A stretch of 64,000 nt of DNA from Actinotalea soli (lineage in GTDB: Bacteria; Actinomycetota; Actinomycetes; Actinomycetales; Cellulomonadaceae): contig NZ_JAGEMK010000006.1 in assembly GCF_017565425.1 (NCBI RefSeq), positions 62,001 through 126,000 on the forward strand, in the 5' to 3' direction. Position 1 is the first letter of the stretch. Each line of letters opens with the position of its first letter. The position numbers and the translations under genes were made by a program. Below are positions 47,261 to 55,559 of this stretch, piece after piece. A model generated the notes under the pieces. It saw only the letters and a program-made list of their open reading frames with translations. It did no database searches and had not been told where the DNA came from.

Positions 47261-49339
47261 CTACCGCAGGAAGGCCGCGGCCACGCCCGAGTCGACCGGG
47301 ACGTGCAGCCCCGTCGTCTGGACGAGGTCGGGGCCGGTCAGCGCGAAGACCGCCGCGGCGACGTGCTCGGGCAGCACCTCACGCTTGAGCAGGGTCCGCT
47401 GGGCGTAGTAGGCACCCAGCTCCTCCTCGGGCACGCCGTAGGTCTTGGCGCGCTGCGCGCCCCAGCCGCCGGCGAAGATGCCCGAGCCGCGCACCACCCC
47501 GTCGGGGTTGACCCCGTTGACGCGGATGCCGTGGGCCCCGAGCTCGGCCGCGAGCAAGCGGACCTGGTGGGCCTGGTCGGCCTTGGTGGCCGAGTAGGCG
47601 ATGTTGTTGGGTCCGGCGAACAGGGAGTTCTTCGAGGCGATGTAGACGATGTCCCCACCGAGCTTCTGGGCGATCATCGCGCGGGCAGCCTCACGGGCCA
47701 CCAGGAAGGACCCGCGGGCCATGACGTCGTGCTGCAGGTCCCAGTCCTTGGCCGTGGTCTCGAGCAGCGGCTTGGAGATGGAGAGTCCGGCGTTGTTGAC
47801 CACCAGGTCGAGGCCACCGAAGGCCAGGACCGCGGCGTCGATCATGGCGCTCACGGCGGCCTCGTCGGTCACGTCCGCGTGCACCGCGACGGCCTTGTCG
47901 GGCCCGCCCAGCTGGGCAGCGACCTCCTGCGCTCCCTCCATGTTCATGTCGGCGACGACCACGCAGGCGCCCTCGGCCGCGAGGCGCTCGGCGATGGCCC
48001 TGCCGATCCCCGAGCCGGCCCCGGTCACCAGGGCGACGCGGGTGGCCAGGGGCTTGGGGGCCGGCATCCGCTGGAGCTTGGCCTCCTCGAGGGCCCAGTA
48101 CTCGATGCGGAACTTCTCCGCCTCGTCGATCGGCGCGTAGGTGCTGATCGCCTCGGCCCCGCGCATCACGTTGATCGCGTTGATGTAGAACTCCGACGCG
48201 ACGCGGGCGGTCTGCTTGTCCTTGCCGAAGGAGAACATGCCGACCCCGGGCACCAGCACGATCGCGGGGTCTGCCCCGCGCATGGCCGGGGAGTCGGGGG
48301 TCTTGTTGCGGTCGTAGTAGCCCGCGTAGTCCTCGCGGTAGGCGGCGTGCAGCTCGGCGAGGCGCTCGACCACGGCCTCGACCTCGGCGTCCGCGGGCAG
48401 GTCCACCACGAGCGGCTTGACCTTGGTCCGCAGGAAGTGGTCCGGGCAGGAGGTCCCGAGCTCGGCCAGACGGCCCAGGCTCTCGCGGGCCAGGAAGTCC
48501 AGGACGACGTCGTCGTCGGTGAAGTGACCGACCTGGGGCTTGTCGGCGCTCGCGATGCCGCGGACGGTCGGGGCCAGCGCTGCGGCCTTGGCCTGACGCT
48601 CGCTCTCGGCGAGGGCCTCACGACCCGGGACGACGGCGCCGAACGGGTGCTTGCCCGCGGTGGCGAGCTCCTCGGTGCGGCGGGCGATGAAGGCCTCGGC
48701 GGTGCGGATGATGTCCAGGGAGCGCTGCTCGGCCTCGTCACTCGTGCTGCCCCAGGCGGTGATGCCGTGCCCACCGAGGATGCAGCCGATGGCCTGCGGG
48801 TTGGCCTTCTTGATCTCGGCGATGTCCAGCCCGAGCTGGAACCCGGGGCGGCGCCACGGCACCCACACCACGCGGTCGCCGAAGCACTCGCGCGTGAGCG
48901 CCTCGCCGTCGGCCGCGGTGGCGATCGCGATGCCCGAGTCGGGGTGCAGGTGGTCCACGTGCGGGGCGTCGACCAGGCCGTGCATCGCGGTGTCGATGCT
49001 CGGGGCGGCGCCGCCCTTGCCGTGCAGGCAGTAGTCGAAGGCCGCGACCATCTCGTCCTCGCGGTCCACCCCCGGGTACACGTCGACCAGGGCGCGCATG
49101 CGGTCCAGGCGCAGCACGGCCAGGTTCTTCTCGGTCAGGGTGCCCAGGTCACCGCCCGAGCCCTTGACCCAGAGCAGCTCGACGGGCTGACCGGTGACCG
49201 GGTCGATCTCGGTGCCCTTGGCCGAGGTGTTGCCCCCGGCGTAGTTGGTGTTGCGCGGGTCCTGGCCGAGGCGGTTGGACCGCCCGACGAGGTCCGCGGC
49301 GGCCGGGTTGGTGGCAGATGTCGCGCTCTGCTGACTCAT
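47261..49339 (-). CDS. Bifunctional rhamnulose-1-phosphate aldolase/L-lactaldehyde (alcohol) dehydrogenase
   Basis: A 692-residue fusion. The N-terminal half (about 1-420) is a class II aldolase: 'VKGSGGDLGTLTEKNLAVLRLD', metal motif 'APHVDHLHPDSGIAIATA' (H-L-H intact) and 'GGHGITAWGST'. The C-terminal part (about 430-692) is an SDR: 'ALVTGAGSGIGRAIAERL', 'LDLVVNNAGLS' and catalytic 'YSATKADQAHQV'. It splits rhamnulose-1-phosphate into dihydroxyacetone phosphate and L-lactaldehyde, and the SDR half oxidises or reduces the aldehyde. This two-domain form is the common RhaD/RhaEW type in actinobacteria. Start at 49339, four bases after the rhaI stop, with GGGGAG overlapping it. Confidence 0.93.
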   Translation of the reverse strand: MSQQSATSATNPAAADLVGRSNRLGQDPRNTNYAGGNTSAKGTEIDPVTGQPVELLWVKGSGGDLGTLTEKNLAVLRLDRMRALVDVYPGVDREDEMVAAFDYCLHGKGGAAPSIDTAMHGLVDAPHVDHLHPDSGIAIATAADGEALTRECFGDRVVWVPWRRPGFQLGLDIAEIKKANPQAIGCILGGHGITAWGSTSDEAEQRSLDIIRTAEAFIARRTEELATAGKHPFGAVVPGREALAESERQAKAAALAPTVRGIASADKPQVGHFTDDDVVLDFLARESLGRLAELGTSCPDHFLRTKVKPLVVDLPADAEVEAVVERLAELHAAYREDYAGYYDRNKTPDSPAMRGADPAIVLVPGVGMFSFGKDKQTARVASEFYINAINVMRGAEAISTYAPIDEAEKFRIEYWALEEAKLQRMPAPKPLATRVALVTGAGSGIGRAIAERLAAEGACVVVADMNMEGAQEVAAQLGGPDKAVAVHADVTDEAAVSAMIDAAVLAFGGLDLVVNNAGLSISKPLLETTAKDWDLQHDVMARGSFLVAREAARAMIAQKLGGDIVYIASKNSLFAGPNNIAYSATKADQAHQVRLLAAELGAHGIRVNGVNPDGVVRGSGIFAGGWGAQRAKTYGVPEEELGAYYAQRTLLKREVLPEHVAAAVFALTGPDLVQTTGLHVPVDSGVAAAFLR

Positions 49340-49343
49340 CGGT

Positions 49344-50540
49344 TCAGGCTCCCCATCCGGCCTGCGCGCCACCGACGCGCTCGGCCTTGATCTTCTCGGC
49401 GTAGCCCGAGGCGCCGTAGGCGCGCATCGGGTCGGCGTCCAGGCCCTGGGACTCGCGCAGCTCGGCGAGGAGAGGGCGGACGTCGGTGTTGTAGGCATCC
49501 ATGAGCAGGCCGTTCGCACCCAGCACGTCCCCGGACTGCTGGGCCGCGTGCAGGGCGTCGGCGTCCACGAGGAGGGCCTTGGCGGTGGCCTCCTGGACGT
49601 TCATGACGGACCGGATCTGCCCGGGGATCTTGGGCTCGATGTTGTGGCACTGGTCGAGCATGAAGTTGACCCCCGAGTCGGGGGCCAGGGCACCGGAGCT
49701 GACGATCTCGTGCATGATCCGGAACAGCTGGAAGGGGTCGGCCGAGCCGACCATGAGGTCGTCGTCGGCGTAGAACCGCGAGTTGAAGTCGAAGGCCCCT
49801 AGGCGTCCGGCACGCAGCAGCTGGGCCACGATGAACTCGATGTTGGTGCCCGGCGCGTGGTGGCCGGTGTCCAGGACCACCATGGCCTGCTCGCCCAGCG
49901 CCAGGCAGTGCAGCAGCGACGTGCCCCAGTCGGGCACGTCCATCGAGTAGAAGGCCGGCTCGAAGAACTTGTACTCGAGGATGATGCGGTGCTCGGGGTC
50001 CAGGCCCGCGTAGACCTCGGCGAGCCCTTCCGCGAGGCGGTCCTGGCGGGCGCGCAGGTTGTCCTGGCCCGGGTAGTTGAGGCCGTCGGGCAGCCAGATC
50101 TTGAGGTCGGTGGACCCGGTGGCGCGCATCACGTCGATGCACTCGAGGTGGTGGGCCACGGCCTTGGCGCGGACGCGGGCGTCGGGGTGCGTGAGCGACC
50201 CGAGCATGTAGTCGTCGTCCTGGAAGAGGTTGGAGTTGATCGCGCCGATCGTCACTCCCTGCTCGGCGGCGTGGGCCGAGAGCTTGGCGTAGTCCTCGGT
50301 CTTGTCCCACGGGATGTGCAGGGAGACCCGGGGGGCGACACCGGTGTACCGGTGCACCTGGGCGGCGTCGGCCACCTTCTCGAACGGGTCCCGCGGCACG
50401 CCCTCCTGGGCGAAGACCTTGAACCTGGTGCCCGAGTTCCCGAAGGCCCAGCTAGGCAGCTCGATGGTCTGCTGTGCGAGCGCCCCCAGCGCCGCTGCTC
50501 GCCGGTCCGCAGTGCCCGACGTCGTCGTCCCCGTGCTCAC
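49344..50540 (-). CDS. rhaI: L-rhamnose isomerase
   Basis: A 398-residue TIM-barrel isomerase of the RhaI (Pseudomonas-stutzeri-type) class, not the E. coli RhaA class. Signature pieces are 'TRFKVFAQEGVPRDPFEKVADA', 'VSLHIPWDKTEDYAKL', 'IGAINSNLFQDDDYMLGSLTHPD', the metal-site 'ILEYKFFEPAFYSMDVPDWG', 'VVLDTGHHAPGTNIEF' and 'GAFDFNSRFYADDDLMVGS'. It converts L-rhamnose to L-rhamnulose, the first catabolic step. The first GTG (50555) is possible, but the GTG at 50540 has GAGGG seven bases upstream and is preferred. Operator TGTGAAACGTTTCAGA lies 44 bases upstream. Confidence 0.93.
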   Translation of the reverse strand: MSTGTTTSGTADRRAAALGALAQQTIELPSWAFGNSGTRFKVFAQEGVPRDPFEKVADAAQVHRYTGVAPRVSLHIPWDKTEDYAKLSAHAAEQGVTIGAINSNLFQDDDYMLGSLTHPDARVRAKAVAHHLECIDVMRATGSTDLKIWLPDGLNYPGQDNLRARQDRLAEGLAEVYAGLDPEHRIILEYKFFEPAFYSMDVPDWGTSLLHCLALGEQAMVVLDTGHHAPGTNIEFIVAQLLRAGRLGAFDFNSRFYADDDLMVGSADPFQLFRIMHEIVSSGALAPDSGVNFMLDQCHNIEPKIPGQIRSVMNVQEATAKALLVDADALHAAQQSGDVLGANGLLMDAYNTDVRPLLAELRESQGLDADPMRAYGASGYAEKIKAERVGGAQAGWGA

Positions 50541-50583
50541 GTTGTTGTCCCTCACATCACCTTTGGTTGACGTCCCACGGCCC

Positions 50584-50599
50584 TGTGAAACGTTTCAGA
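50584..50599. promoter_or_regulatory. LacI-type operator TGTGAAACGTTTCAGA before rhaI
   Basis: Core TGAAACGTTTCA (50586-50597) is a perfect palindrome. Position relative to the rhaI start fits repression of the rhaI-rhaD-rhaB operon by the regulator at 51260. Confidence 0.75.
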
Positions 50600-50706
50600 C
50601 GGCACGCTACCCCCGCCCCAGAACCCCGGTCAACCACTGCCCGCAGCGCACCTGGGTCCCGACCCGCACTGGCAGGCCGCCCCCGCGCCACCCCCTGCCC
50701 AGCGTC

Positions 50707-50763
50707 GAGATGTCACTTCTTGGCGATACGGCCCGATACCCATGCGGCAAGAAGTGACATCTC
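50707..50763. terminator. 16-bp-stem hairpin, copy 2 of a repeated element
   Basis: Arms GAGATGTCACTTCTTG (50707-50722) and its reverse complement (50748-50763), 25-base loop. It follows the rhaM stop (50792, minus strand) by 28 bases and would end the rhaM transcript upstream of the rhaI promoter. It matches copy 1 (29983-30038) in all but two stem positions, which covary in both arms. Confidence 0.7.
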
Positions 50764-50765
50764 AG

Positions 50766-50788
50766 CGGGTGGCGGGTGGCGGGTGGCG
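50766..50788. repeat. Short tandem repeat of GGCGGGT
   Basis: Three near-identical GGCGGGT units lie between the hairpin and the rhaM stop codon. Possibly polymorphic by slippage. Confidence 0.6.
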
Positions 50789-50791
50789 CGC

Positions 50792-51133
50792 TCACCCTCG
50801 GCCGAGGGCTGCGCGCTGGGCGTCCATGTCGAAGACGGTCTCGAGCTGGACGAAGCCCTCGTCGGGCGGGCCGTCGCTGCCGAAGAGCTCAGCCATCTCG
50901 GCCTGCCACCGGGCGTTGACCTCGCGGGCGGCCATGGCCTCGCGGGCTGCGTCGAAGTCGTCGACCTCGACCACCCCGACGAGCAGCCCGTCAGGGGCCA
51001 GGTGCAGGGTGTAGTCCCGCCAGCCGGTCTCGTGCAGGGCGTCGAGCATCTCGGGCCACACCTCGGCGTGCCGGGCGCGGTAGGTCTCGATCTGGTCGGG
51101 GCGGATGCGGGAGATGAAGCAGACTCGGGCCAC
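50792..51133 (-). CDS. rhaM: L-rhamnose mutarotase
   Basis: A 113-residue dimeric alpha+beta barrel. 'VCFISRIRPDQIETYRARHAEVWPEML' in outline, with 'GWRDYTLHLAPDGLLVGVVEVDDFDAAREAMA' and 'RWQAEMAELF', matches RhaM/YiiL; the conserved His in 'RARHAEVWPEM' and Tyr are catalytic. It interconverts alpha- and beta-L-rhamnopyranose to feed the isomerase. GTG at 51133 has AGGAGG four bases before it; the frame stays open far upstream through the regulator gene, but that is an antisense shadow. Divergent from the regulator with an operator between. Confidence 0.93.
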   Translation of the reverse strand: MARVCFISRIRPDQIETYRARHAEVWPEMLDALHETGWRDYTLHLAPDGLLVGVVEVDDFDAAREAMAAREVNARWQAEMAELFGSDGPPDEGFVQLETVFDMDAQRAALGRG

Positions 51134-51178
51134 GGGTCCTCCTGCCGCGCCACGGTCCCCCGCGCGCGCCGTGTCGTC

Positions 51179-51194
51179 GTTGAATCGGTTCACA
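51179..51194. promoter_or_regulatory. LacI-type operator GTTGAATCGGTTCACA between rhaM and its regulator
   Basis: Core TGAATCGGTTCA lies 48 bases from the rhaM start and 66 from the regulator start, so it can control both genes, including the regulator itself. Confidence 0.75.
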
Positions 51195-51259
51195 GGCAGA
51201 ATGAACCTAGGAGGCGGTTCGGCGGGCGTCAACGCCGGTCGCGCAGCGAAGGGAAACCG

Positions 51260-52309
51260 GTGGTCACCACAGCAGGACGCGCACCCCAGCGCGGTCCCCG
51301 GCGCGCGAGCATCAGCGACGTCGCGCAGGAGGCCGGGGTCTCCCTCGGGACGGTCTCGAACGTGCTCAACCGCCCCGACCGCGTCTCCCCCACCACGCGG
51401 GCCAAGGTGCTCGCGGCGATCGAGCACCTGTCCTTCGTGCCCAACGGCTCGGCGCGTCAGCTGCGCGCCGGGACCATCACGACCGTGGGCGCGATCCTGC
51501 TGGACATCGCCAACCCGTTCTTCACCGAGGTCGCCCGGGGCATCGAGGACCGCCTCGCCCAGGCCGACCACACCTTGATGCTCGCGAGCTCCGACGAGGA
51601 CCCCGAGCGCGAGGCCCGCTACCTGCGGCTCTTCGAGGAGCACGGGGTGCTGGGCATGCTGGTGACCCCCGCCAGCACCGACCTCGAGCCGCTGCTCGAG
51701 CTGTCGCGCCGGGGGGTGGGCGTGGTGCTGCTGGACCGCACCTCCCCCGCCGAGGAGCTCTCCTCGGTCGCGGTGGACGACGTCGCGGGGGCCGCCATGG
51801 CCGTCGAGCACCTGCTCAGCCTCAGCCACCGCCGCATCGCCTTCATCAACGGGCCGCAGAGCATCGCCCAGTGCGTGGACCGGCGCGCAGGCATGGTCCG
51901 GGCCCTCGAGGCCGCGGGGCTGGACCCCGACGAGGCGATGGTCGAGATCACGGTCTCCTCGCTGAACGCCGAGGGGGGCGAGGCCGGGGTGACCGAGCTG
52001 CTCGCGGCGGGGACCGCGCCGTCGGCCCTGTTCTGCGTCAACGACCTGACCGCCCTGGGCGCGATGCGGGCCCTGCGCTCGCACGGCCTGGCGATCCCGG
52101 AGGACATGGCCGTGGTCGGGTACGACGACGTGAACTTCGCGTCGATGCTCATGACGCCGTTGACCTCGGTACGCCAGCCCACCCGTCAGCTCGGCGAGGT
52201 CGCGGCCGACCTGCTGCTCAAGGCCGCCGGGCCGGGCATGGCCGCGCCGCAGCGCATCGAGTTCCAGCCCGAGCTCGTGGTGCGGGCGTCCTCCGGCGGG
52301 GCTCGCTGA
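51260..52309 (+). CDS. LacI-family regulator of L-rhamnose utilisation
   Basis: A 349-residue LacI-type regulator. HTH 'SISDVAQEAGVSLGTVSNVLNRPDRVSP' (about residues 17-44), hinge 'PNGSARQLRAGTITTVGAILLD' and effector core 'NPFFTEVARGIEDRL', 'ALFCVNDLTALGAMRAL' and 'VVGYDDVNFASMLMTPLTSVRQP'. GTG start with GAAGGGAA four bases before. It is divergent from rhaM, next to the isomerase/kinase operon, and related operators occur at five places in the window, so it is the probable rhamnose repressor; the inducer may be rhamnose or rhamnulose phosphate. Assignment of all five sites to this protein is inference. Confidence 0.9.
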   Translation: MVTTAGRAPQRGPRRASISDVAQEAGVSLGTVSNVLNRPDRVSPTTRAKVLAAIEHLSFVPNGSARQLRAGTITTVGAILLDIANPFFTEVARGIEDRLAQADHTLMLASSDEDPEREARYLRLFEEHGVLGMLVTPASTDLEPLLELSRRGVGVVLLDRTSPAEELSSVAVDDVAGAAMAVEHLLSLSHRRIAFINGPQSIAQCVDRRAGMVRALEAAGLDPDEAMVEITVSSLNAEGGEAGVTELLAAGTAPSALFCVNDLTALGAMRALRSHGLAIPEDMAVVGYDDVNFASMLMTPLTSVRQPTRQLGEVAADLLLKAAGPGMAAPQRIEFQPELVVRASSGGAR

Positions 52310-52351
52310 CCCCTGGTCGACCCGACCGCCGCGCTCGCGCGCCCCTCGGAT

Positions 52352-52367
52352 TGAATCGTTTTACAGG
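52352..52367. promoter_or_regulatory. LacI-type operator TGAATCGTTTTACAGG
   Basis: Degenerate member of the TGAAWCGWTTCA set, upstream of the Gfo/Idh/MocA-GH43 operon. A TAGCGT element (52384-52389) 16 bases downstream fits a -10 box, so bound repressor would cover the -35 region. Confidence 0.65.
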
Positions 52368-52438
52368 CACCCGTTCCCCGCGCTAGCGTCGGCCCAGCAG
52401 CACGAGCCGGACCCCTCCCTGGAGCGAAGGAGCCCCCC

Positions 52439-53536
52439 GTGACCCTCAAGGCCGCGATCGTCGGAACCGGTGCCGTCGCGCACCTGCACGCCCAGGCCGT
52501 CGCGGCCGACCCGCGGGTCGAGCTGGTCGCGGTGAGCAACCGCAGCACCGAGCGCCGCGAGGCCTTCGCCGACACGTACGGGGTCCGCGGGCGGTACGCG
52601 ACGCACACCGAGCTGCTCGCGGCCGAGGAGCTCGACCTGGTCATCCTCTGCACCCCGCCGGACCTGCACCGCGAGCAGACCCTCGACGCCTACGCGGCCG
52701 GGGTGCACGTGCTGTGCGAGAAGCCCCCGGCCCTGTCCCTCGACGAGCTCGACGACATGCAGTCCGCCGCCGACGCCGCAGGGCTGGCCTTCGCGATCGT
52801 CTTCCAGCAGCGCACCGGAACGGCCGCGGCCCACGTCAAGCACCTGCTCGACACCGGGGCCCTCGGACGGCCGCTGCTCGCCCAGTGCCAGACCCTGTGG
52901 TTGCGGCAGGACGACTACTACGCGGTCGACTGGCGCGGCACCTGGGACGGCGAGGGCGGCGGGACGACGCTCGGCCACGGCATCCACCAGATGGACCTGC
53001 TCGCCCACCTGCTGGGCGACTGGGCCGAGGTCGACGCCCGGCTGTGGCGCCTCGCGCGGGACATCGAGATGGAGGACACCTCGACCGCGACCATCCGCTT
53101 CGCCAACGGGGTGATCGCGACCGCCGTCTCGAGCGTGCTGGCCCCGCGCGAGACGAGCTACGTGCGGATCGACACCGAGCTCGCGACCGTCGAGGTCGAG
53201 CACCTCTACGGGCACAGCGGGGACTCGTGGCGGATCACCCCCGCGCGCGGGGTCAGCGAGGACCAGACTGCCGCGTGGGCCTTCCCCGCCGAGGACGAGC
53301 CGAGCGGGCACGAGCCCCTGGTGCGCGCCGTCGTCGACGCCCTGGTCGCCGGCGAGCCCATGCCGGACCTGGTCACCTACGCCCGCCGCCCCCTCGAGCT
53401 GGTCACCGCGATCTACGCCTCGGCCACTCACGGCCGCGCGATCACCCACGAGTCCCTCGACGCCGACGCGCAGTTCCGCAGCGATCTGCGGGCCGAGGTC
53501 ACCGACCTGCGTCCTGCCGCAGGCCCGACGGCGTGA
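52439..53536 (+). CDS. Gfo/Idh/MocA-family oxidoreductase
   Basis: A 365-residue NAD(P)-dependent sugar oxidoreductase. Rossmann 'KAAIVGTGAVAHLHAQAVA', 'DLVILCTPPDLHREQTL', lysine motif 'VHVLCEKPPALS' (E-K-P) and 'GGGTTLGHGIHQMDLLAHLLGDW' with the active-site His. CGAAGGAG precedes the GTG. Its stop overlaps the GTG of a GH43-like gene (GTGA), so the two proteins are made together. It differs in length and C-terminus from the second Gfo/Idh protein at 24675; both lie under rhamnose-type operators, hinting at processing of two different sugar products. Confidence 0.92.
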   Translation: MTLKAAIVGTGAVAHLHAQAVAADPRVELVAVSNRSTERREAFADTYGVRGRYATHTELLAAEELDLVILCTPPDLHREQTLDAYAAGVHVLCEKPPALSLDELDDMQSAADAAGLAFAIVFQQRTGTAAAHVKHLLDTGALGRPLLAQCQTLWLRQDDYYAVDWRGTWDGEGGGTTLGHGIHQMDLLAHLLGDWAEVDARLWRLARDIEMEDTSTATIRFANGVIATAVSSVLAPRETSYVRIDTELATVEVEHLYGHSGDSWRITPARGVSEDQTAAWAFPAEDEPSGHEPLVRAVVDALVAGEPMPDLVTYARRPLELVTAIYASATHGRAITHESLDADAQFRSDLRAEVTDLRPAAGPTA

Positions 53537-54462
53537 TTCACGCTCCGCTCTTCGTCGACCCGGTCCACGGGGGCGGCACCGACCCGGTGCTGGTCCGCCG
53601 CGGGGAGGAGTGGTGGTTGGTCTACACCCAGCGTCGGGCGAGGGTCGAGGAGCCCGGGGTCGCCTGGGTGCACGGCTCGGACCTGGGCGTCGCGGTCTCG
53701 ACCGACCGGGGCCGCACCTGGGAGTACCGCGGGGTGATCGAGGGCCTGGACCTCGAGCCCGGGCGCCGCGACACCTTCTGGGCCCCCGAGATCGTCCACG
53801 AGCGCGGCGAGTTCCACATGTTCGTCAGCCACATCGAGGGCGTCCCCGAGCAGTGGGCCGGCCACGAGCGGGTCATCCGGCACTACGCGAGCCCCGACCT
53901 CGAGGCCTGGGCCTACCGCGGCGAGGTCCCCTTGAGCAGCAGGTACGTGATCGACGCCTGCCTGCACCCGCTGCCCGACGGCGGCTACCGCCTCTGGTAC
54001 AAGGACGAGGCCGACGAGTCCCACACCTGGGCCGCCGACTCGGGCGACCTCGACAGCTGGACCGTCCTCGGCCCGGTGCTGACCCACCGGCCGCACGAGG
54101 GACCGAACGTCTTCGAGCTCGGCGGGCGGTACTGGATGGTCGTCGACGAGTGGCGCGGGCAAGGCGTCTTCTGGTCCGCAGACCTGACGACGTGGACCCG
54201 CCAGGGACTGATCCTCGACCAGCCCGGCACCCGTCCCGAGGACGCCACGATCGGCCTGCACGCCGACGTCGTCGTCGTCGACCCCGAGACCGCGTACGTC
54301 GTCTACTTCACCCACCCCGGGACCAGCGGCGACGGCACCGGCGCCGCCCCGGACCGCAGCTACGACCAGCGCCGGTCGGTGATCCAGGCCGCGCGACTAC
54401 GCGTGCAGGACGGCGTGCTGACCTGCGACCGCGACGAGGACACGGCGATCGACCTGGGCTGA
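53533..54462 (+). CDS. GH43-like five-bladed beta-propeller enzyme (cytosolic)
   Basis: A 309-residue protein with a GH43/GH117-like propeller. Candidate catalytic residues: base Asp17 in 'GGTDPVLVRRGEEWWL', Asp141 in 'YVIDACLHPLPDG' and acid Glu189 or Glu195 in 'HEGPNVFELGGRYWM'. Trp/Arg-rich loops 'FWAPEIVHERGEFHMF' and 'WRGQGVFWSADLTTW' are typical. No signal peptide, so it acts inside the cell on imported oligosaccharides, probably arabinosyl/galactosyl or unsaturated-uronyl types. GTG start overlaps the upstream dehydrogenase stop by four bases. Family placement within clan F is approximate. Confidence 0.82.
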   Translation: MIHAPLFVDPVHGGGTDPVLVRRGEEWWLVYTQRRARVEEPGVAWVHGSDLGVAVSTDRGRTWEYRGVIEGLDLEPGRRDTFWAPEIVHERGEFHMFVSHIEGVPEQWAGHERVIRHYASPDLEAWAYRGEVPLSSRYVIDACLHPLPDGGYRLWYKDEADESHTWAADSGDLDSWTVLGPVLTHRPHEGPNVFELGGRYWMVVDEWRGQGVFWSADLTTWTRQGLILDQPGTRPEDATIGLHADVVVVDPETAYVVYFTHPGTSGDGTGAAPDRSYDQRRSVIQAARLRVQDGVLTCDRDEDTAIDLG

Positions 54463-54512
54463 GCACCCGCAATGCACTGGCTCCCCGTGCCGCGGAATGG
54501 CTGGATGGTCCC

Positions 54513-55061
54513 GTGCCCTCTCCCTCGTCGACGACCCAGGTCCTGCTCATCGGCGGCCGCTCCGGGGTCGGCAAGTCCTCCGCGGCCTTCGCCCTCGCCG
54601 AGCTCTGGCAGCAGGAGGCGCGAGAGCACTGCCTGGTCGACGGTGACAACCTGAGCGCTGCCTACCCCAAGCCGTTCGACGACCCCGACGGCGGCCAGCT
54701 GACCGAGACCAATCTGCGCGCGCTCTGGCGCACCTACGAGGCTGTGGGCTACCGGCGCGTCATCTACGTCAACACCGTGAGTGTCCTCGAGCACGCCATG
54801 GTGACACGTGCCCTCGGTGGGGCCGTCGAGCTGCGCGCCGCCCTCCTCACGGCTCCCGACGACGTCGTCGCAGCGCGCCTGGGCGAGCGCGAGACCGGTT
54901 CCGCGCTGATCGCCCACCTCAGCCGCAGCGCCATGGCCGCCAGCCGCCTCCACCACGAGGCCGCACCCTGGGTCGCGCGCGTCCCGACGGAGCAGCGCAC
55001 ACCCGCACAGGTCGCGCAGGAGCTCGCCCGCATCGCTCTCGGCGGCGAGGGGCAGCGCTGA
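54513..55061 (+). CDS. P-loop ATP-binding protein (zeta-toxin/kinase-like)
   Basis: A 182-residue P-loop protein. 'VLLIGGRSGVGKSSAAFALAELW' includes Walker A GRSGVGKSS; 'CLVDGDNLSAAYPKPF' provides a substrate/Mg motif, then 'YRRVIYVNTVSVLEHAMV' and 'LGERETGSALIAHLSRSAM'. The layout resembles AAA_33 zeta-toxin-like or chloramphenicol-phosphotransferase-like kinases. GTG start; the frame is open far upstream through the GH43-like gene. No antitoxin-type gene is adjacent. Substrate unknown. Confidence 0.8.
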   Translation: MPSPSSTTQVLLIGGRSGVGKSSAAFALAELWQQEAREHCLVDGDNLSAAYPKPFDDPDGGQLTETNLRALWRTYEAVGYRRVIYVNTVSVLEHAMVTRALGGAVELRAALLTAPDDVVAARLGERETGSALIAHLSRSAMAASRLHHEAAPWVARVPTEQRTPAQVAQELARIALGGEGQR

Positions 55062-55165
55062 GGCACGAGAGACGGGTCGCCACCGCATCGACACCCGTCG
55101 ACCCGGCACGCGACCGTCCGTAGCATCAGCCCTGCCGTCGCCGTCGTCCCGGAAGAAGGTCTGCC

Positions 55166-55348
55166 ATGCCAGGTCCACCGATCCGACGTCCCGGCGATGG
55201 GGACGGCTTCGACCGCCGCCCGGACCCCAACGCGGGCTTCCTCGGCGGGCAGTCCCTGGGCGGGCAGGGCGGCGGGGGTCTGCCGCCCACGGTGATCGGT
55301 GCCGTGGTCCGCGCCATCCGCCGCTTCTTCGGTCGACGCCGGAACTGA
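55166..55348 (+). CDS. Short hypothetical glycine-rich protein
   Basis: A 60-residue protein: 'RRPGDGDGFDRRPDPNAGFLGG', a Gly/Gln-rich middle 'QSLGGQGGGGLPP', a short hydrophobic helix 'TVIGAVVRAIRRFF' and an Arg-rich end. GAAGAAGG lies eight bases before the ATG. It may be a small membrane-associating peptide; no homologue is recalled. Confidence 0.5.
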   Translation: MPGPPIRRPGDGDGFDRRPDPNAGFLGGQSLGGQGGGGLPPTVIGAVVRAIRRFFGRRRN

Positions 55349-55559
55349 GACCGCGCCGACGACCTGCGCGGGGGCGGGCAGGCTTGCTACCAAGCACGGT
55401 CTCTCTGACGGCGGCACGAGCGCTCACTGCATCGATGGTGTTGAGTCGCTTGGGCGGTGTGGAAAGTCCTCCCAGGACCACTCCCCGCCTCGCCAGCCCA
55501 GAAGGCGGTGCCAGTAGTTGGGCACTCGTCGGCGCGGCCATCGTGCTGTGTCCGGCCGA

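Noticed and set aside
46016-49390. Very long plus-strand open frame (over 1100 codons) opposite rhaB and the aldolase-dehydrogenase
   Set aside because: Composition is Gly/Val/Asp/Arg-rich with no domain; it is the antisense shadow created by high GC third positions of genes on the minus strand.
51134-52084. N-terminal extension of rhaM frame
   Set aside because: This part lies antisense to the LacI regulator and is Arg/His/Gly-rich; the GTG at 51133 has a perfect AGGAGG.
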